A program made the position numbers and the translations under genes. From Hypericibacter adhaerens (lineage in GTDB: Bacteria; Pseudomonadota; Alphaproteobacteria; Dongiales; Dongiaceae): a stretch of 64,000 bases of DNA. The notes beneath the pieces are model-generated. The model made no database searches. It was given only the letters and a program-made list of their open reading frames with translations, and was not told the origin of the DNA. This document shows, piece by piece, positions 16,197 through 24,747 of the stretch. Within the stretch, counting starts at the first letter, position 1, and the number at the start of each line of letters is the position of its first letter. Where the stretch lies: the NCBI RefSeq assembly GCF_008728835.1, contig NZ_CP042582.1, positions 3,770,217 through 3,834,216 of the forward strand. Reading direction: 5' to 3'.

Positions 16197-17675
16197 TCAT
16201 CCCGCGTTCGGCGCCGAGAGCAGCCAGAGGCCGAACAGGGTGTAGGCGATCATGAACAACGCCAGCGGCCATTGGCTGGCGAAGACGGCGCGCCGGCCCG
16301 GCTGAAAATCGATCGCCATCAGATGCGACAGCAGCACCGCCAGCAGATGTGCCAGTACCACGGCCCCGGCTTGCAGCGAGAAGATCACCCAGACCGAGTT
16401 CATGTCCGAGAGAAAGGAGACCCAGACATGCGGTTCCTCCATCCCGAGGAGATGCCACTCGGCCTCGAACGGATCGTTGACCGAGAACAGCGCATATTGG
16501 GCATTGACCAGGAACGAGGTCAGGTAGTGGGCGAAGTGGAAGCCGATCGAGATGGGCAGGAGGGTCAAGACGAAGCGTCCCAACGTCGGCTTTAGACCGG
16601 TGCGCCCGCCGGCCTGCCGAAATCCCAAAGCAATCACCAGGAGATAGATCAGGCCCAGCGCCACCCACATCGCCAGAAGGCCCAGGCTGCTGGCCGGCAT
16701 CACGGCGCTACGGCCCGGAAACTCCAGCGGATTGACGCCCCAGAGGCCCAGCCACCAGAAGGTCATCTTGAGCCCGTCGAAGGAGACGGTCGCGAGCGTC
16801 AGCAGGACGAACGCGGTGCCGTCGAGCGGCAGCGGCTCGCGCTGCAGCAGGGCGCGCCCCGGCAGGCCGAGTGTCAGGCGGTAGCGCCGGGGCTCGGTTG
16901 ATCCGGCGGACACCGGCACCGGCTCTGCCTGGAACGGCGCCAGGAGCGCCACGAAGCCGAAGAAAACGGAGAAACATTCGGCCTTGGCGAGCCAGGCCCG
17001 CTCGCCGAACAGCGCCATCCCGGCCCAGGTGACGATCGAGTAGACAAGAATCGCATCCGCCAGGAGCGACGGATCGTCCGGTGCCGGCTCGACCAGCTCG
17101 AACCAGGCAAAGCCGAGAAAGAACAGGATGGCCGGCCCATAGCCGAGCCAGGCGGGGTAGCGCCACAGCCCTTCCCCTTCTCGCCGGCCCATCAACCGGC
17201 GGACCAGCCGATAGGGGGCGAGCCAGGGATTGAGGCCATGCCAGAGATTGCCGAAGAGCGCGTGGGCGATGGTGAGTCCGCCCCACCAGAGGGTCCAGAC
17301 GAAGAGCGGCAGCGGGTTCTCCAGGGGATCGCGGCTGCCATACCAGCCGGTGATCAGCAGAAGGACGAGGAGGATGAAGACGGCGGCGCTGACGCCAACA
17401 CGCGGGATGGCCGGCCAAGTGCCGAGATCGAGCCGGCAACCGATCCACCGGCGCAGCCAATCGTTGGGCACAGCCAGCAGCAGAAGGAAGGAAACCGCGA
17501 CGGCCAGCGCACCGCCGACGATGTAGTAACCGGTCGGCAGCAGCAGCACGATGCCCTTGTCCGAGGCATGCGCCCAGGCGGGACCGGCGGCCATGGCCAG
17601 GAGGAACAGCCCCAGGAGCAGGCGCGGAACCCAGCTTACCCGGCGGGCTTCGAGCACCGGTCCGTTGATGGGCAT
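16197..17675 (-). CDS. Polytopic membrane protein of unknown function
   Basis: A 492-residue protein with a signal-peptide-like N-terminus (VPRLLLGLFLLAMAAGPAWA, followed by HASDKGIVLLLPTGYYI) and roughly 11-12 hydrophobic segments. The layout resembles membrane proteins that databases sometimes label fenitrothion hydrolase, but I cannot confirm enzymatic activity. Conserved-looking features are LFVWTLWWGGLTIAHALFGN, NPWLAPYRLV, ECFSVFFGFVALLAPF and the C-terminal HFAHYLTSFLVNAQYA with histidines in a membrane segment. The ATG at 17675 gives the signal peptide a normal position. It lies 34 nt downstream of another membrane protein gene. Function unknown. Confidence 0.75.
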   Translation of the reverse strand: MPINGPVLEARRVSWVPRLLLGLFLLAMAAGPAWAHASDKGIVLLLPTGYYIVGGALAVAVSFLLLLAVPNDWLRRWIGCRLDLGTWPAIPRVGVSAAVFILLVLLLITGWYGSRDPLENPLPLFVWTLWWGGLTIAHALFGNLWHGLNPWLAPYRLVRRLMGRREGEGLWRYPAWLGYGPAILFFLGFAWFELVEPAPDDPSLLADAILVYSIVTWAGMALFGERAWLAKAECFSVFFGFVALLAPFQAEPVPVSAGSTEPRRYRLTLGLPGRALLQREPLPLDGTAFVLLTLATVSFDGLKMTFWWLGLWGVNPLEFPGRSAVMPASSLGLLAMWVALGLIYLLVIALGFRQAGGRTGLKPTLGRFVLTLLPISIGFHFAHYLTSFLVNAQYALFSVNDPFEAEWHLLGMEEPHVWVSFLSDMNSVWVIFSLQAGAVVLAHLLAVLLSHLMAIDFQPGRRAVFASQWPLALFMIAYTLFGLWLLSAPNAG

Positions 17676-17709
17676 GATCGCTCTCGGGCGAAGTGACAAG
17701 GCGATCAGA

Positions 17710-18009
17710 TTAATCGGCGTTTTCGGGGTGCGTCGAGGCCGGCGCCGACTTTTTAATGCAAACGAGATCGCCGAGCGCAGCGCTGCCGCTGCAGACCCAG
17801 TCGCTATCGAGTTCCGCACCGACGCCACGGTAGGGATCCGGACTGGCAAAGAATTGCCAAGTCGCGAACCCCGCTCCCACAATCAGCGGAATCGAGAGCA
17901 AGGCGTACAGCCGGAAGCGCCGCATTTCGCACCATTGATAGGCATCAACGGCCCGGAAAACAGCGAGGCCGGCACAGATACCGAGAAAGACGACAGCCAG
18001 GATTTGCAC
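17710..18009 (-). CDS. Small membrane protein of unknown function
   Basis: A 99-residue protein with two hydrophobic segments (ILAVVFLGICAGLAVFRAV at the N-terminus and LYALLSIPLIVGAGFATWQFF around residues 35-55) and a polar C-terminal tail containing two cysteines (VCSG, LVCIKK) that could be periplasmic. GTG start with only a weak purine stretch upstream. It reads in the same direction as the membrane protein gene 34 nt downstream, so the two may form a unit. No family recognised. Confidence 0.5.
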   Translation of the reverse strand: MQILAVVFLGICAGLAVFRAVDAYQWCEMRRFRLYALLSIPLIVGAGFATWQFFASPDPYRGVGAELDSDWVCSGSAALGDLVCIKKSAPASTHPENAD

Positions 18010-18079
18010 GGTATGGCCCCACCACCATCCTTGCGTGCGGCTACATTGACTGAAGCGCGGATCGACGAACAGCCCCGGC

Positions 18080-18119
18080 TTGACAGCCTCCCCTCACCCG
18101 CAGATCATTTGTATACGAA
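18080..18119 (+). promoter_or_regulatory. Candidate promoter and operator of the nicotinate-type operon
   Basis: TTGACA at 18080-18085 matches a sigma-70 -35 box. About 22 nt downstream is the near-perfect palindrome TTTGTATACGAA (18108-18119), placed where a -10 element and transcription start should be. The palindrome is the size and style of a MarR-family operator, and the operon ends with a MarR gene. No second copy was found before the enamidase gene. Confidence 0.4.
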
Positions 18120-18179
18120 CTAATTGCCCCCTCTCGGAGGAGCGGCCGGTGGAGAGACGGGCCCCATGACCTTTTCGTC

Positions 18180-19010
18180 ATGTTCCTGAGACCGAAAAGC
18201 CTGCGCGAGGCGGTCGAGGCGCTGGCGACGCCGGGAATCCAGATCCTGGCGGGCGGCACCGATTTCTACCCGGCGCTGGGCGACCGGCATCTCTCGACAC
18301 CCGTTCTCGACGTCACCGGCATCGGCGAGCTCTCCGGTATCCGCGAAGAGCAGGACGGCGTCCGCATCGCCGCCGGCACCACCTGGAGCGAGCTTGTGGC
18401 GACGCCCCTGCCCCGCGCCTTCGACGCGCTCAAGGCCGCCGCGCGCGAGGTGGGCTCGATCCAGATCCAGAACCGCGGCACGATCGCGGGCAATCTCTGC
18501 AACGCCTCGCCTGCGGCCGACGGCGTGCCGCCGCTCTTGGCGCTCGATGCGGAAGTCGAACTGATGTCGCGCGCCAGCACCCGCCGCCTCCCGCTCGCCG
18601 CCTTCATCACCGGCAACCGCAAGACCGAGCGTCGCTCCGACGAGCTGGTTTCCGCCATCCGGGTGCCGCACAGCATCGACGGCCCCTCGGTTTTCCTGAA
18701 GCTCGGGGCGCGGCGCTATCTGGTGATCTCGATCGCGATGGTCGCGGCGATCCTCGAGGACGACGGCCAAGGCCGGATCGCCCAGGCGCGGATCGCGGTG
18801 GGCGCTTGCTCGGCCGTGGCGCGCCGCCTACCCGAGCTCGAGGCCGCCCTGCTGGGCCTGCCCATGAAGCCCGGCATCGGCAGCAAGGTCGCGGTCTCGC
18901 ATCTGGCTGCGCTCTCGCCCATCGACGATATCCGCGCCACCGCCGCTTATCGCCGCGATGCCGCGCGCACGCTGGTGGCGCGCGCGCTCGAGCAATGCGC
19001 GGCGGGCTGA
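18180..19010 (+). CDS. Molybdenum hydroxylase FAD-binding subunit (CoxM/XdhB family), probable nicotinate dehydrogenase
   Basis: A 276-residue medium subunit. The FAD signature is intact: ILAGGTDFYPALG near residues 22-34 and REVGSIQIQNRGTIAGNLCNASPAAD near residues 98-120 (the pyrophosphate-binding motif of the family). It carries electrons from the FeS centres to FAD in a xanthine dehydrogenase-type enzyme. First gene of an operon in which all following genes overlap or nearly abut. Linkage to a 6-hydroxynicotinate reductase-type gene and an enamidase suggests hydroxylation of nicotinate at C6. Confidence 0.88.
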   Translation: MFLRPKSLREAVEALATPGIQILAGGTDFYPALGDRHLSTPVLDVTGIGELSGIREEQDGVRIAAGTTWSELVATPLPRAFDALKAAAREVGSIQIQNRGTIAGNLCNASPAADGVPPLLALDAEVELMSRASTRRLPLAAFITGNRKTERRSDELVSAIRVPHSIDGPSVFLKLGARRYLVISIAMVAAILEDDGQGRIAQARIAVGACSAVARRLPELEAALLGLPMKPGIGSKVAVSHLAALSPIDDIRATAAYRRDAARTLVARALEQCAAG

Positions 19011-19015
19011 GCGTC

Positions 19016-21778
19016 ATGGATCGCCCCGGCACCACCATCGCCTTCACCCTCAATGGCCGCGAGGTCAGCGTCGGCACGCCGCCGGGCCAGCGGCTGACGC
19101 GGGCGCTGCGCGACGAGCTTCACCTCACCGGCACCAAGGTCGGCTGCGATGCCGGCGATTGCGGCGCCTGCACCGTGCTGCTCGAGGGCGAGCCGGTCTG
19201 CGCCTGCCTGGTCGCGGTCGGCCAGGTCGAGGGCCGCCGCGTCGACACCATCGAAGGCCTCTCCGAGAGCTCGCCCGTCACGCGGCGCCTGCAGGACGCC
19301 TTCCTGCGCCATGGCGCCGCGCAGTGCGGCATCTGCACGCCGGGCATGCTGGTCGCGGCCACGAAGCTCCTCGAGGCCAATCCCCAGCCCACCGAAGCCC
19401 AGGCCATGGATGCGATCGGCGGCGTGCTCTGCCGCTGCACCGGCTATCGCAAGATCGTCTCGGCCATCCTCGACCAGGGCGAGGCCCCGGTCGCCGACAG
19501 CGATCCCGCCGCCGGAAAGGCCGTGGGCAAGCGCCTGCGCCGCCTCGATGGCAAGCCCAAGACCAACGGCACCGAGATCTTCGGCGCCGACGAGACGCCG
19601 GCCCACAGCCTGCTGCTGCGCGCGATCCGCAGCCCCCATCACCGCGCGCGCTTCCGCTTCGGCGATCTCGACCGCTATGTGGCGGAACATCCCGGCCTCG
19701 TCCGGGTGCTCACCGCGAGGGACGTGCCCACCACCGATCCCTACGGCCCGATCCCGCCCTTTGCCGATCAGACGGTGTTCGCCCTCGGCGAGGCCAAGTT
19801 CCGCGGCGAGGCGGTGGCGGCCGTCGTCGGACAGCCGGCCGCGATCGAGGCGCTCGACCTTCGCCAGTTCCCCGTCACCTGGGAAGAACTGCCTTCCGTC
19901 ACCAGCATGGCGGCGGCCCTCGCGGAAGGCGCACCGCTGCTGCATGAGAAGCGGACGGGCAACATCCTGACGCGGGGCCGCGTGGTCAAAGGCGATGTCG
20001 AGGCCGCGATGGCGTCGGCCCCCGTGACGGTCGAGGCCGCGTTCGAGACCGGCTTCGTCGAGCATGCCTATATCGAGCCCGAGGCCGGCTTCGCCCGGCG
20101 CGTGGGCGACCGGATCGAGGTCCAGGTCTGCACCCAGGCGCCCTACATGAACCTCGAGGATATCGCCAAGATCCTCGGGATCGCGCAGAGCCAGGTGCGC
20201 ATCATCCCGACCGCCGTCGGCGGCGGCTTCGGCTCCAAGCTCGACATGTCGGTACAGCCCTTCGTGGCGCTGGCGGCCTGGATCACCGGCCAGCCGGTGC
20301 GCATGGTCCATACGCGCCCCGAATCGATCATGAGCACGACCAAGCGCCATCCTTCGCAGATCCGGATGAAGATCGGCGCGGCGCGCGACGGCTCGCTGCA
20401 GGCGATCGACGTCAGGGCCGATTTCAACACCGGCGCCTATTCCTCCTGGGGGCCGACCGTCGCCAACCGCGTCCCGGTCCATGCCTCGGGCCCCTACTTC
20501 GTGCCGCATTACCGCGCGCTCACCCGCGCGGTCCATACCAATCTGGTGCCGGCCGGCGCCTTCCGCGGCTTCGGCGTGCCGCAATCGACCCTGGCGCAGG
20601 AGCAGCTTTTCGACGAGCTGGCCGACAAGCTCGGGATCGACCGGCTCGAGTTCCGGATCAAGAACGCGCTCAGCGGCGACCAGCCGACGGCGACGGGCCA
20701 GGTGATCGGCGAAGGGGTGGGCATCCGTGCCTGCCTCGAGGCCTTGCGGCCGCGCTGGCGCGAGGCGCGCGAGGAAGCGGCTGCCTTCAACCGCGCGAGC
20801 CAGGGCCCCTTGCGCCATGGCGTCGGCGTCGCCGGCATGTGGTATGGCTGCGGCAACACCTCGATGGCCAATCCTTCGACCATCCGGTCCGGCCTCAAGC
20901 CGGACGGCCGCCTGGCGCTGCATCAGGGTGCCGTCGATATCGGCCAGGGCTCGAACACGGTCGTCACCCAGATCTTCGCCGATGCACTGGGCGCGCCGAT
21001 CGACAAGATCGACCGGATTTCCGCCGACACCGACATCACGCCCGACGCCGGCAAGACCTCGGCCTCGCGCCAGACCTTCGTCTCCGGCAAGGCGGCCGAG
21101 CTCGCCGGCCGGGCCTTGCGCGCGCAGATCCTGCGTGCCGCCAATGCCGGCGAGGATGCGGTCATCCAGTTCGGTCCCGGCCAGGTCACGGTCAAGGACG
21201 GCGCCCATGAGCGGCGCATCGATCTGGCCATGTTGCCGGTCGACGCCCGCGGCTATGTCTTCAGCGAGGAGGCGACCTTCAACCCGCCCACCTCGCCGCT
21301 CGATGCCGACGGCCAGGGCGTGCCCTACGCGGTCTATGGCTTCGGCGCGCATCTGGCCGAGATCGAGGTCGATCTGGCGCTGGGCACGGTGAAGCTTCTC
21401 GCGCTCACCGCCGCGCATGATGTCGGCCGCGCCATCAACCCGACCCTGGTCGAAGGCCAGATCGAGGGCGGTGCCGCGCAAGGGCTGGGATTGGCGCTGA
21501 TGGAGGAGTTCCTGCCCGGCCGCGGCGAGAACCTGCACGATTATCTGATCCCCTCGGCGGGCGATATGCCCAAGATCACCTCGATCCTGATCGAGGACGC
21601 CTCGCCGGTCGGTCCCTTCGGTGCCAAGGGTATCGGCGAGCAGGCGCTGATCCCGACGGCACCCGCTATCTTCAACGCGATCTTCGATGCGACCGGGGTG
21701 CGCATCCGCCGCGCACCGGCGACTCCCGACCGGGTGCGCGCGGCGATCCTCGCCGCTGGTGGAAAGGAGCGCGGGTGA
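19016..21778 (+). CDS. Fused [2Fe-2S]/molybdopterin subunit of a molybdenum hydroxylase, probable nicotinate dehydrogenase
   Basis: A 920-residue fusion. Residues 1-160 are the small FeS subunit with both [2Fe-2S] motifs: CDAGDCGAC...C near residues 43-63, and CGICTPGM...CRCTGY near residues 104-142. The rest is the molybdenum-cofactor subunit, with VGGGFGSK near 402-409, AFRGFGVPQ near 516-524 and the catalytic Glu in GAKGIGEQ near 868. In many organisms these are separate genes; here they are joined. With the FAD subunit it would hydroxylate an N-heterocycle using water. An in-frame ATG at 18995 inside the preceding gene is a less likely start. No selenocysteine codon was seen. Confidence 0.9.
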   Translation: MDRPGTTIAFTLNGREVSVGTPPGQRLTRALRDELHLTGTKVGCDAGDCGACTVLLEGEPVCACLVAVGQVEGRRVDTIEGLSESSPVTRRLQDAFLRHGAAQCGICTPGMLVAATKLLEANPQPTEAQAMDAIGGVLCRCTGYRKIVSAILDQGEAPVADSDPAAGKAVGKRLRRLDGKPKTNGTEIFGADETPAHSLLLRAIRSPHHRARFRFGDLDRYVAEHPGLVRVLTARDVPTTDPYGPIPPFADQTVFALGEAKFRGEAVAAVVGQPAAIEALDLRQFPVTWEELPSVTSMAAALAEGAPLLHEKRTGNILTRGRVVKGDVEAAMASAPVTVEAAFETGFVEHAYIEPEAGFARRVGDRIEVQVCTQAPYMNLEDIAKILGIAQSQVRIIPTAVGGGFGSKLDMSVQPFVALAAWITGQPVRMVHTRPESIMSTTKRHPSQIRMKIGAARDGSLQAIDVRADFNTGAYSSWGPTVANRVPVHASGPYFVPHYRALTRAVHTNLVPAGAFRGFGVPQSTLAQEQLFDELADKLGIDRLEFRIKNALSGDQPTATGQVIGEGVGIRACLEALRPRWREAREEAAAFNRASQGPLRHGVGVAGMWYGCGNTSMANPSTIRSGLKPDGRLALHQGAVDIGQGSNTVVTQIFADALGAPIDKIDRISADTDITPDAGKTSASRQTFVSGKAAELAGRALRAQILRAANAGEDAVIQFGPGQVTVKDGAHERRIDLAMLPVDARGYVFSEEATFNPPTSPLDADGQGVPYAVYGFGAHLAEIEVDLALGTVKLLALTAAHDVGRAINPTLVEGQIEGGAAQGLGLALMEEFLPGRGENLHDYLIPSAGDMPKITSILIEDASPVGPFGAKGIGEQALIPTAPAIFNAIFDATGVRIRRAPATPDRVRAAILAAGGKERG

Positions 21779-23277
21779 TGGCCGTCACAGCTTCCGGCGC
21801 CACCGGCCCCGCCAGCAGCGACGGCAAGATCCGCTGCGATGCCTGTCCGGTCATGTGCTACATCAAGCCCGGCGCCGTCGGGGCTTGCGACCGCTATGCC
21901 AACCAGGACGGGCAGATCGTCCGCGTCGACCCGCATCTCCTGCTGAACCGCACGCTGTCGCAGGGCGGCAGCGTGGTGCCGTTCGAGCGCGGCGCCGGCT
22001 GGGACGGGCAGCTCGTCAGCGGCAACCGCACCTTCGTCACCGCGATCGGCGCCGGCACCACCTATCCCGACTACAAGCCCGCTCCCTTCATCGTCGCATC
22101 CGAGATCGAGGGCGTCGAGATGGTCACGGTCGTGACCGAGGGCATCTTCAGCTATTGCGGCGTGAAGATCAAAATCGACACCGACCGGCATCTGGGGCCC
22201 GAGCAGAATGCGGTCCGCGCCCAGGGCGAAGCGGTCGGCCATGTGACCACCGGCGAGTACGGCTCGCAGATGCTGTCGCTGGGCGGCGTGCACCATTTGA
22301 CCGGCGGCAGCAAGAAGGAAGGCCGCGTCACCTGCGAGACGCTGCTCGATCTCTGCAACGGCAAGGCGGTCGAGCTCACCGTCGATGAGGGCGCCAGCGT
22401 GCTGGTCCAGGCCGGCAAGCCGCCCCTCGTCAACGGCACGGCCGAAGAGCGGATGCGGGTCGGCTGCGGCTCGGCCACCATCGGCATGTTCGCGCGGCAA
22501 TGGTTCGGCAAGGTCGACGAGGTGGTGGTGGTCGACGACCACATCACCGGCGTGCTCTCCGAGCACCAGGCCGGCAAGTATCTCGGCATCGGCGAGACCG
22601 GCATCCGCATGAAGGGGCGCCGCTCCACGCCCGGCCGCTATTTCCAGGTGGCCGAGCCCGGCACCGGCTGGGGCGGCACCAACATCTCCGACCCGCTCTC
22701 GATCCTCGAGCCCTTCGACAAGAAGGTGGCGAAGCCCGGCACCACCATGCTGATGGTCTCGACCACCGGCGAGCAATACGGCTTCTACCGTCTCGACGAG
22801 AGCCTGCGGCCCGTCGAGGAGGAACTGCCCGAGAGCCTGCGCGTCTCGGTCGAGCGCATCCGCGAGAATTGCGAGCCGGCCCTCTGCACCGTGCTCTTCA
22901 TGGGCGGCGCCGGCGGCTCGCTGCGCGCGGGCGTCACCGAGAACCCGGTGCGGCTGACCCGCTCGGTCAAGGAGTCCCTCACCCGCGTCACCTGCGGCGG
23001 CGCCCCGGTCTATATCTGGCCCGGCGGCGGCATCACCTTCATGGTCGATGTCACGCGCGTGCCGGAGAACGGCTTCGGTTATGTGCCGACCCCGGCCCTG
23101 GTGGCCCCGATCGAGTTCACCATGCGGCTCGAGGATTACGCGGCGCTGGGCGGCCATCTCGACCAGGTGCGCCCGCTCGGTTCCCTCGATCGCGGTGCCG
23201 ACCGGCGCGAGGTGACGCCCCACGCCGAGAATCCCTGGCCGATGACGCCGGCCTGGCGCAACGGGAACGCGTCATGA
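21778..23277 (+). CDS. 6-hydroxynicotinate reductase-type iron-sulfur protein
   Basis: A 499-residue protein of the family annotated as 6-hydroxynicotinate reductase (Hnr), which reduces 6-hydroxynicotinate to 1,4,5,6-tetrahydro-6-oxonicotinate. An N-terminal four-cysteine cluster (C20, C23, C27, C37 in CDACPVMC...GAC) can bind [4Fe-4S]. Further cysteines lie in SYCGVK, VTCETLLDLC, VGCGSATIG and VTCGGAP. Glycine-rich loops (VVTEGIFSYCG, GWGGTNISDPLS, WPGGGITFMVDV) suggest nucleotide or flavin binding. The start overlaps the Mo-subunit stop by 1 nt, with GGAAAGGAG well placed. Recognition is by family resemblance; the enamidase nearby makes the assignment much stronger. Confidence 0.8.
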   Translation: MAVTASGATGPASSDGKIRCDACPVMCYIKPGAVGACDRYANQDGQIVRVDPHLLLNRTLSQGGSVVPFERGAGWDGQLVSGNRTFVTAIGAGTTYPDYKPAPFIVASEIEGVEMVTVVTEGIFSYCGVKIKIDTDRHLGPEQNAVRAQGEAVGHVTTGEYGSQMLSLGGVHHLTGGSKKEGRVTCETLLDLCNGKAVELTVDEGASVLVQAGKPPLVNGTAEERMRVGCGSATIGMFARQWFGKVDEVVVVDDHITGVLSEHQAGKYLGIGETGIRMKGRRSTPGRYFQVAEPGTGWGGTNISDPLSILEPFDKKVAKPGTTMLMVSTTGEQYGFYRLDESLRPVEEELPESLRVSVERIRENCEPALCTVLFMGGAGGSLRAGVTENPVRLTRSVKESLTRVTCGGAPVYIWPGGGITFMVDVTRVPENGFGYVPTPALVAPIEFTMRLEDYAALGGHLDQVRPLGSLDRGADRREVTPHAENPWPMTPAWRNGNAS

Positions 23278-24170
23278 GCCGCGCCCAGGTGGCACTCCTG
23301 CCCGACGGCCGCCGGCTGCATCTGCAGGACGGACCGATCGACCTCGTCATCGAGGCCTGGGGCACAGCGGAGGCGGTCGCGGTGGCCTATCGGTCGGCAG
23401 CGGACCGCTTCGTCACGATCCTCGACGAGCTCTGCGCCGAGCTGTCCTTGCTGCGCCGCGCCGCGAGCCCTGAGGGGAGTGCGCTGACGGGCATCGTCGC
23501 CCGGCGCATGCATGACGCGGTGGCGCCCTTCGCGGACGGGATCTTCATCACGCCGATGGCCGCCGTCGCCGGCGCGGTCGCCGAGGAAATCCTCGGCGCC
23601 ATGGCCGCAGCCACATCCCTCTCGCGCGCCTATGTCAACAATGGCGGCGACATCGCGCTGCATCTCGCCGGCGACCAGTCCTTCCGGGTCGCGATGATCG
23701 ACCGCCCCGACCGGCCTTCGCTCTTCGGCAAGGCGACGGTCATGAGTCACGACCCCGTGCGCGGCATCGCCACCAGCGGCTGGCGCGGGCGCAGCTTCTC
23801 GCTGGGGCTGGCCGATGCCGTGACCGTGCTGGCGCCCACCGCCGCCATGGCCGACGCGGCCGCGACCGTGATCGCCAATGCGGTCGATCTGCCGGGCTAT
23901 CCGGGCATCCTGCGCGTGCCGGCGAGCGATCTTCAGCCCGACAACGACCTGGGCGCGCGACTCGTGACCCGCCATGTTCCCGCCCTGGCGCCCTTCGACA
24001 TCGCGCGGGCGCTCGACGCCGGCGACGCCACGGCCCGCTCGCTGCGCGAACGAGGGCTCATCGCCGCCGCGGCGCTGCATCTCCAAGGCGAGACCCGGCT
24101 CGTCGGCATCGACGCCGGCAACCTCGCGCCTCTTTCCCCGGTTCCCAAGAAAGTGATCGCCCATGCATGA
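23274..24170 (+). CDS. UPF0280 / ApbE-like protein, possible flavin transferase
   Basis: A 298-residue UPF0280-family protein. Its core mirrors ApbE flavin transferases: YVNNGGDIALHL near residues 119-130 (the GGDI motif), IATSGWRGRSFSLGLADAVTVLAP near residues 164-187, and ADAAATVIANAV near 192-203 (ApbE has ATSG and ADALATAL). No signal peptide, so it would act in the cytoplasm. The start overlaps the reductase gene in ATGA, hence tight coupling. A role in flavinylating or maturing the reductase is inferred; the family has no established function that I can rely on. Confidence 0.8.
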   Translation: MSRAQVALLPDGRRLHLQDGPIDLVIEAWGTAEAVAVAYRSAADRFVTILDELCAELSLLRRAASPEGSALTGIVARRMHDAVAPFADGIFITPMAAVAGAVAEEILGAMAAATSLSRAYVNNGGDIALHLAGDQSFRVAMIDRPDRPSLFGKATVMSHDPVRGIATSGWRGRSFSLGLADAVTVLAPTAAMADAAATVIANAVDLPGYPGILRVPASDLQPDNDLGARLVTRHVPALAPFDIARALDAGDATARSLRERGLIAAAALHLQGETRLVGIDAGNLAPLSPVPKKVIAHA

Positions 24171-24747
24171 CGTAAGCTTGCGCAAATACCTGATCTCGGT
24201 CGAAGAGATCTATCACGAGGGCGGGCCGGCGCCGGCCAGGACGCTCAAGCGCGGAGCGGCGCTGGCCGTCATCAAGAATCCCTTCGCCGGACGCTATGTG
24301 GAGGAGATCCAGGGCTTCATGGACGACCTGAAGCCGCTGGGTCTGCGCATGGCGAAGGACCTGATCGCAGCCATGGGCGGCGATCCCAAGGCGATCGAAG
24401 GCTATGGCAAGGGTGCCATCGTCGGCTCGGCCGGCGAGCTCGAGCATGGTGCGCTCTGGCATGTGCCGGGCGGCTATGGCATGCGCGAGGTGCTGGGCGG
24501 CGCCAAGGCGATCGTGGCCTCGACCAAGAAGGTGGGCGGGCCGGGCACGCGGCTCGACGTGCCGGTCACCCATATCAACGCCTCCTATGTGCGCAGCCAT
24601 TTCGACGCCATCGAGGTCGGCATCACCGACGCGCCCCGGGCGGACGAGATTCTGCTGGCGCTGGTCATGACCACGGGCCCGCGCATCCATGCCCGCGTCG
24701 GCGGGCTCAAGGCGAGCGAGATCAAGGGAGAGGATGGCCTCAGATGA
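24163..24747 (+). CDS. DUF1185 'amino acid synthesis' family protein, copy 1
   Basis: A 194-residue protein of DUF1185, a family of unknown biochemical role. Conserved features shared with the next gene are AVIKNPFAGRYVEEIQ near residues 35-50, YGKGAIVG, GELEHGA, INASYVRSHFDAIEV near 142-156 and the C-terminal KASEIKGEDGLR. No signal peptide or membrane segment. It overlaps the UPF0280 gene by 8 nt. Its fixed position in a ring-reduction operon suggests it handles an intermediate or stabilises the hydroxylase/reductase; this is inference. Confidence 0.82.
   Translation: MHDVSLRKYLISVEEIYHEGGPAPARTLKRGAALAVIKNPFAGRYVEEIQGFMDDLKPLGLRMAKDLIAAMGGDPKAIEGYGKGAIVGSAGELEHGALWHVPGGYGMREVLGGAKAIVASTKKVGGPGTRLDVPVTHINASYVRSHFDAIEVGITDAPRADEILLALVMTTGPRIHARVGGLKASEIKGEDGLR

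Noticed and set aside
18947-21538. 863-codon minus-strand frame opposite the Mo-hydroxylase gene
   Set aside because: Low-complexity His/Arg/Gly-rich translation, no start context, and fully overlapped by a gene with intact FeS and Mo motifs.
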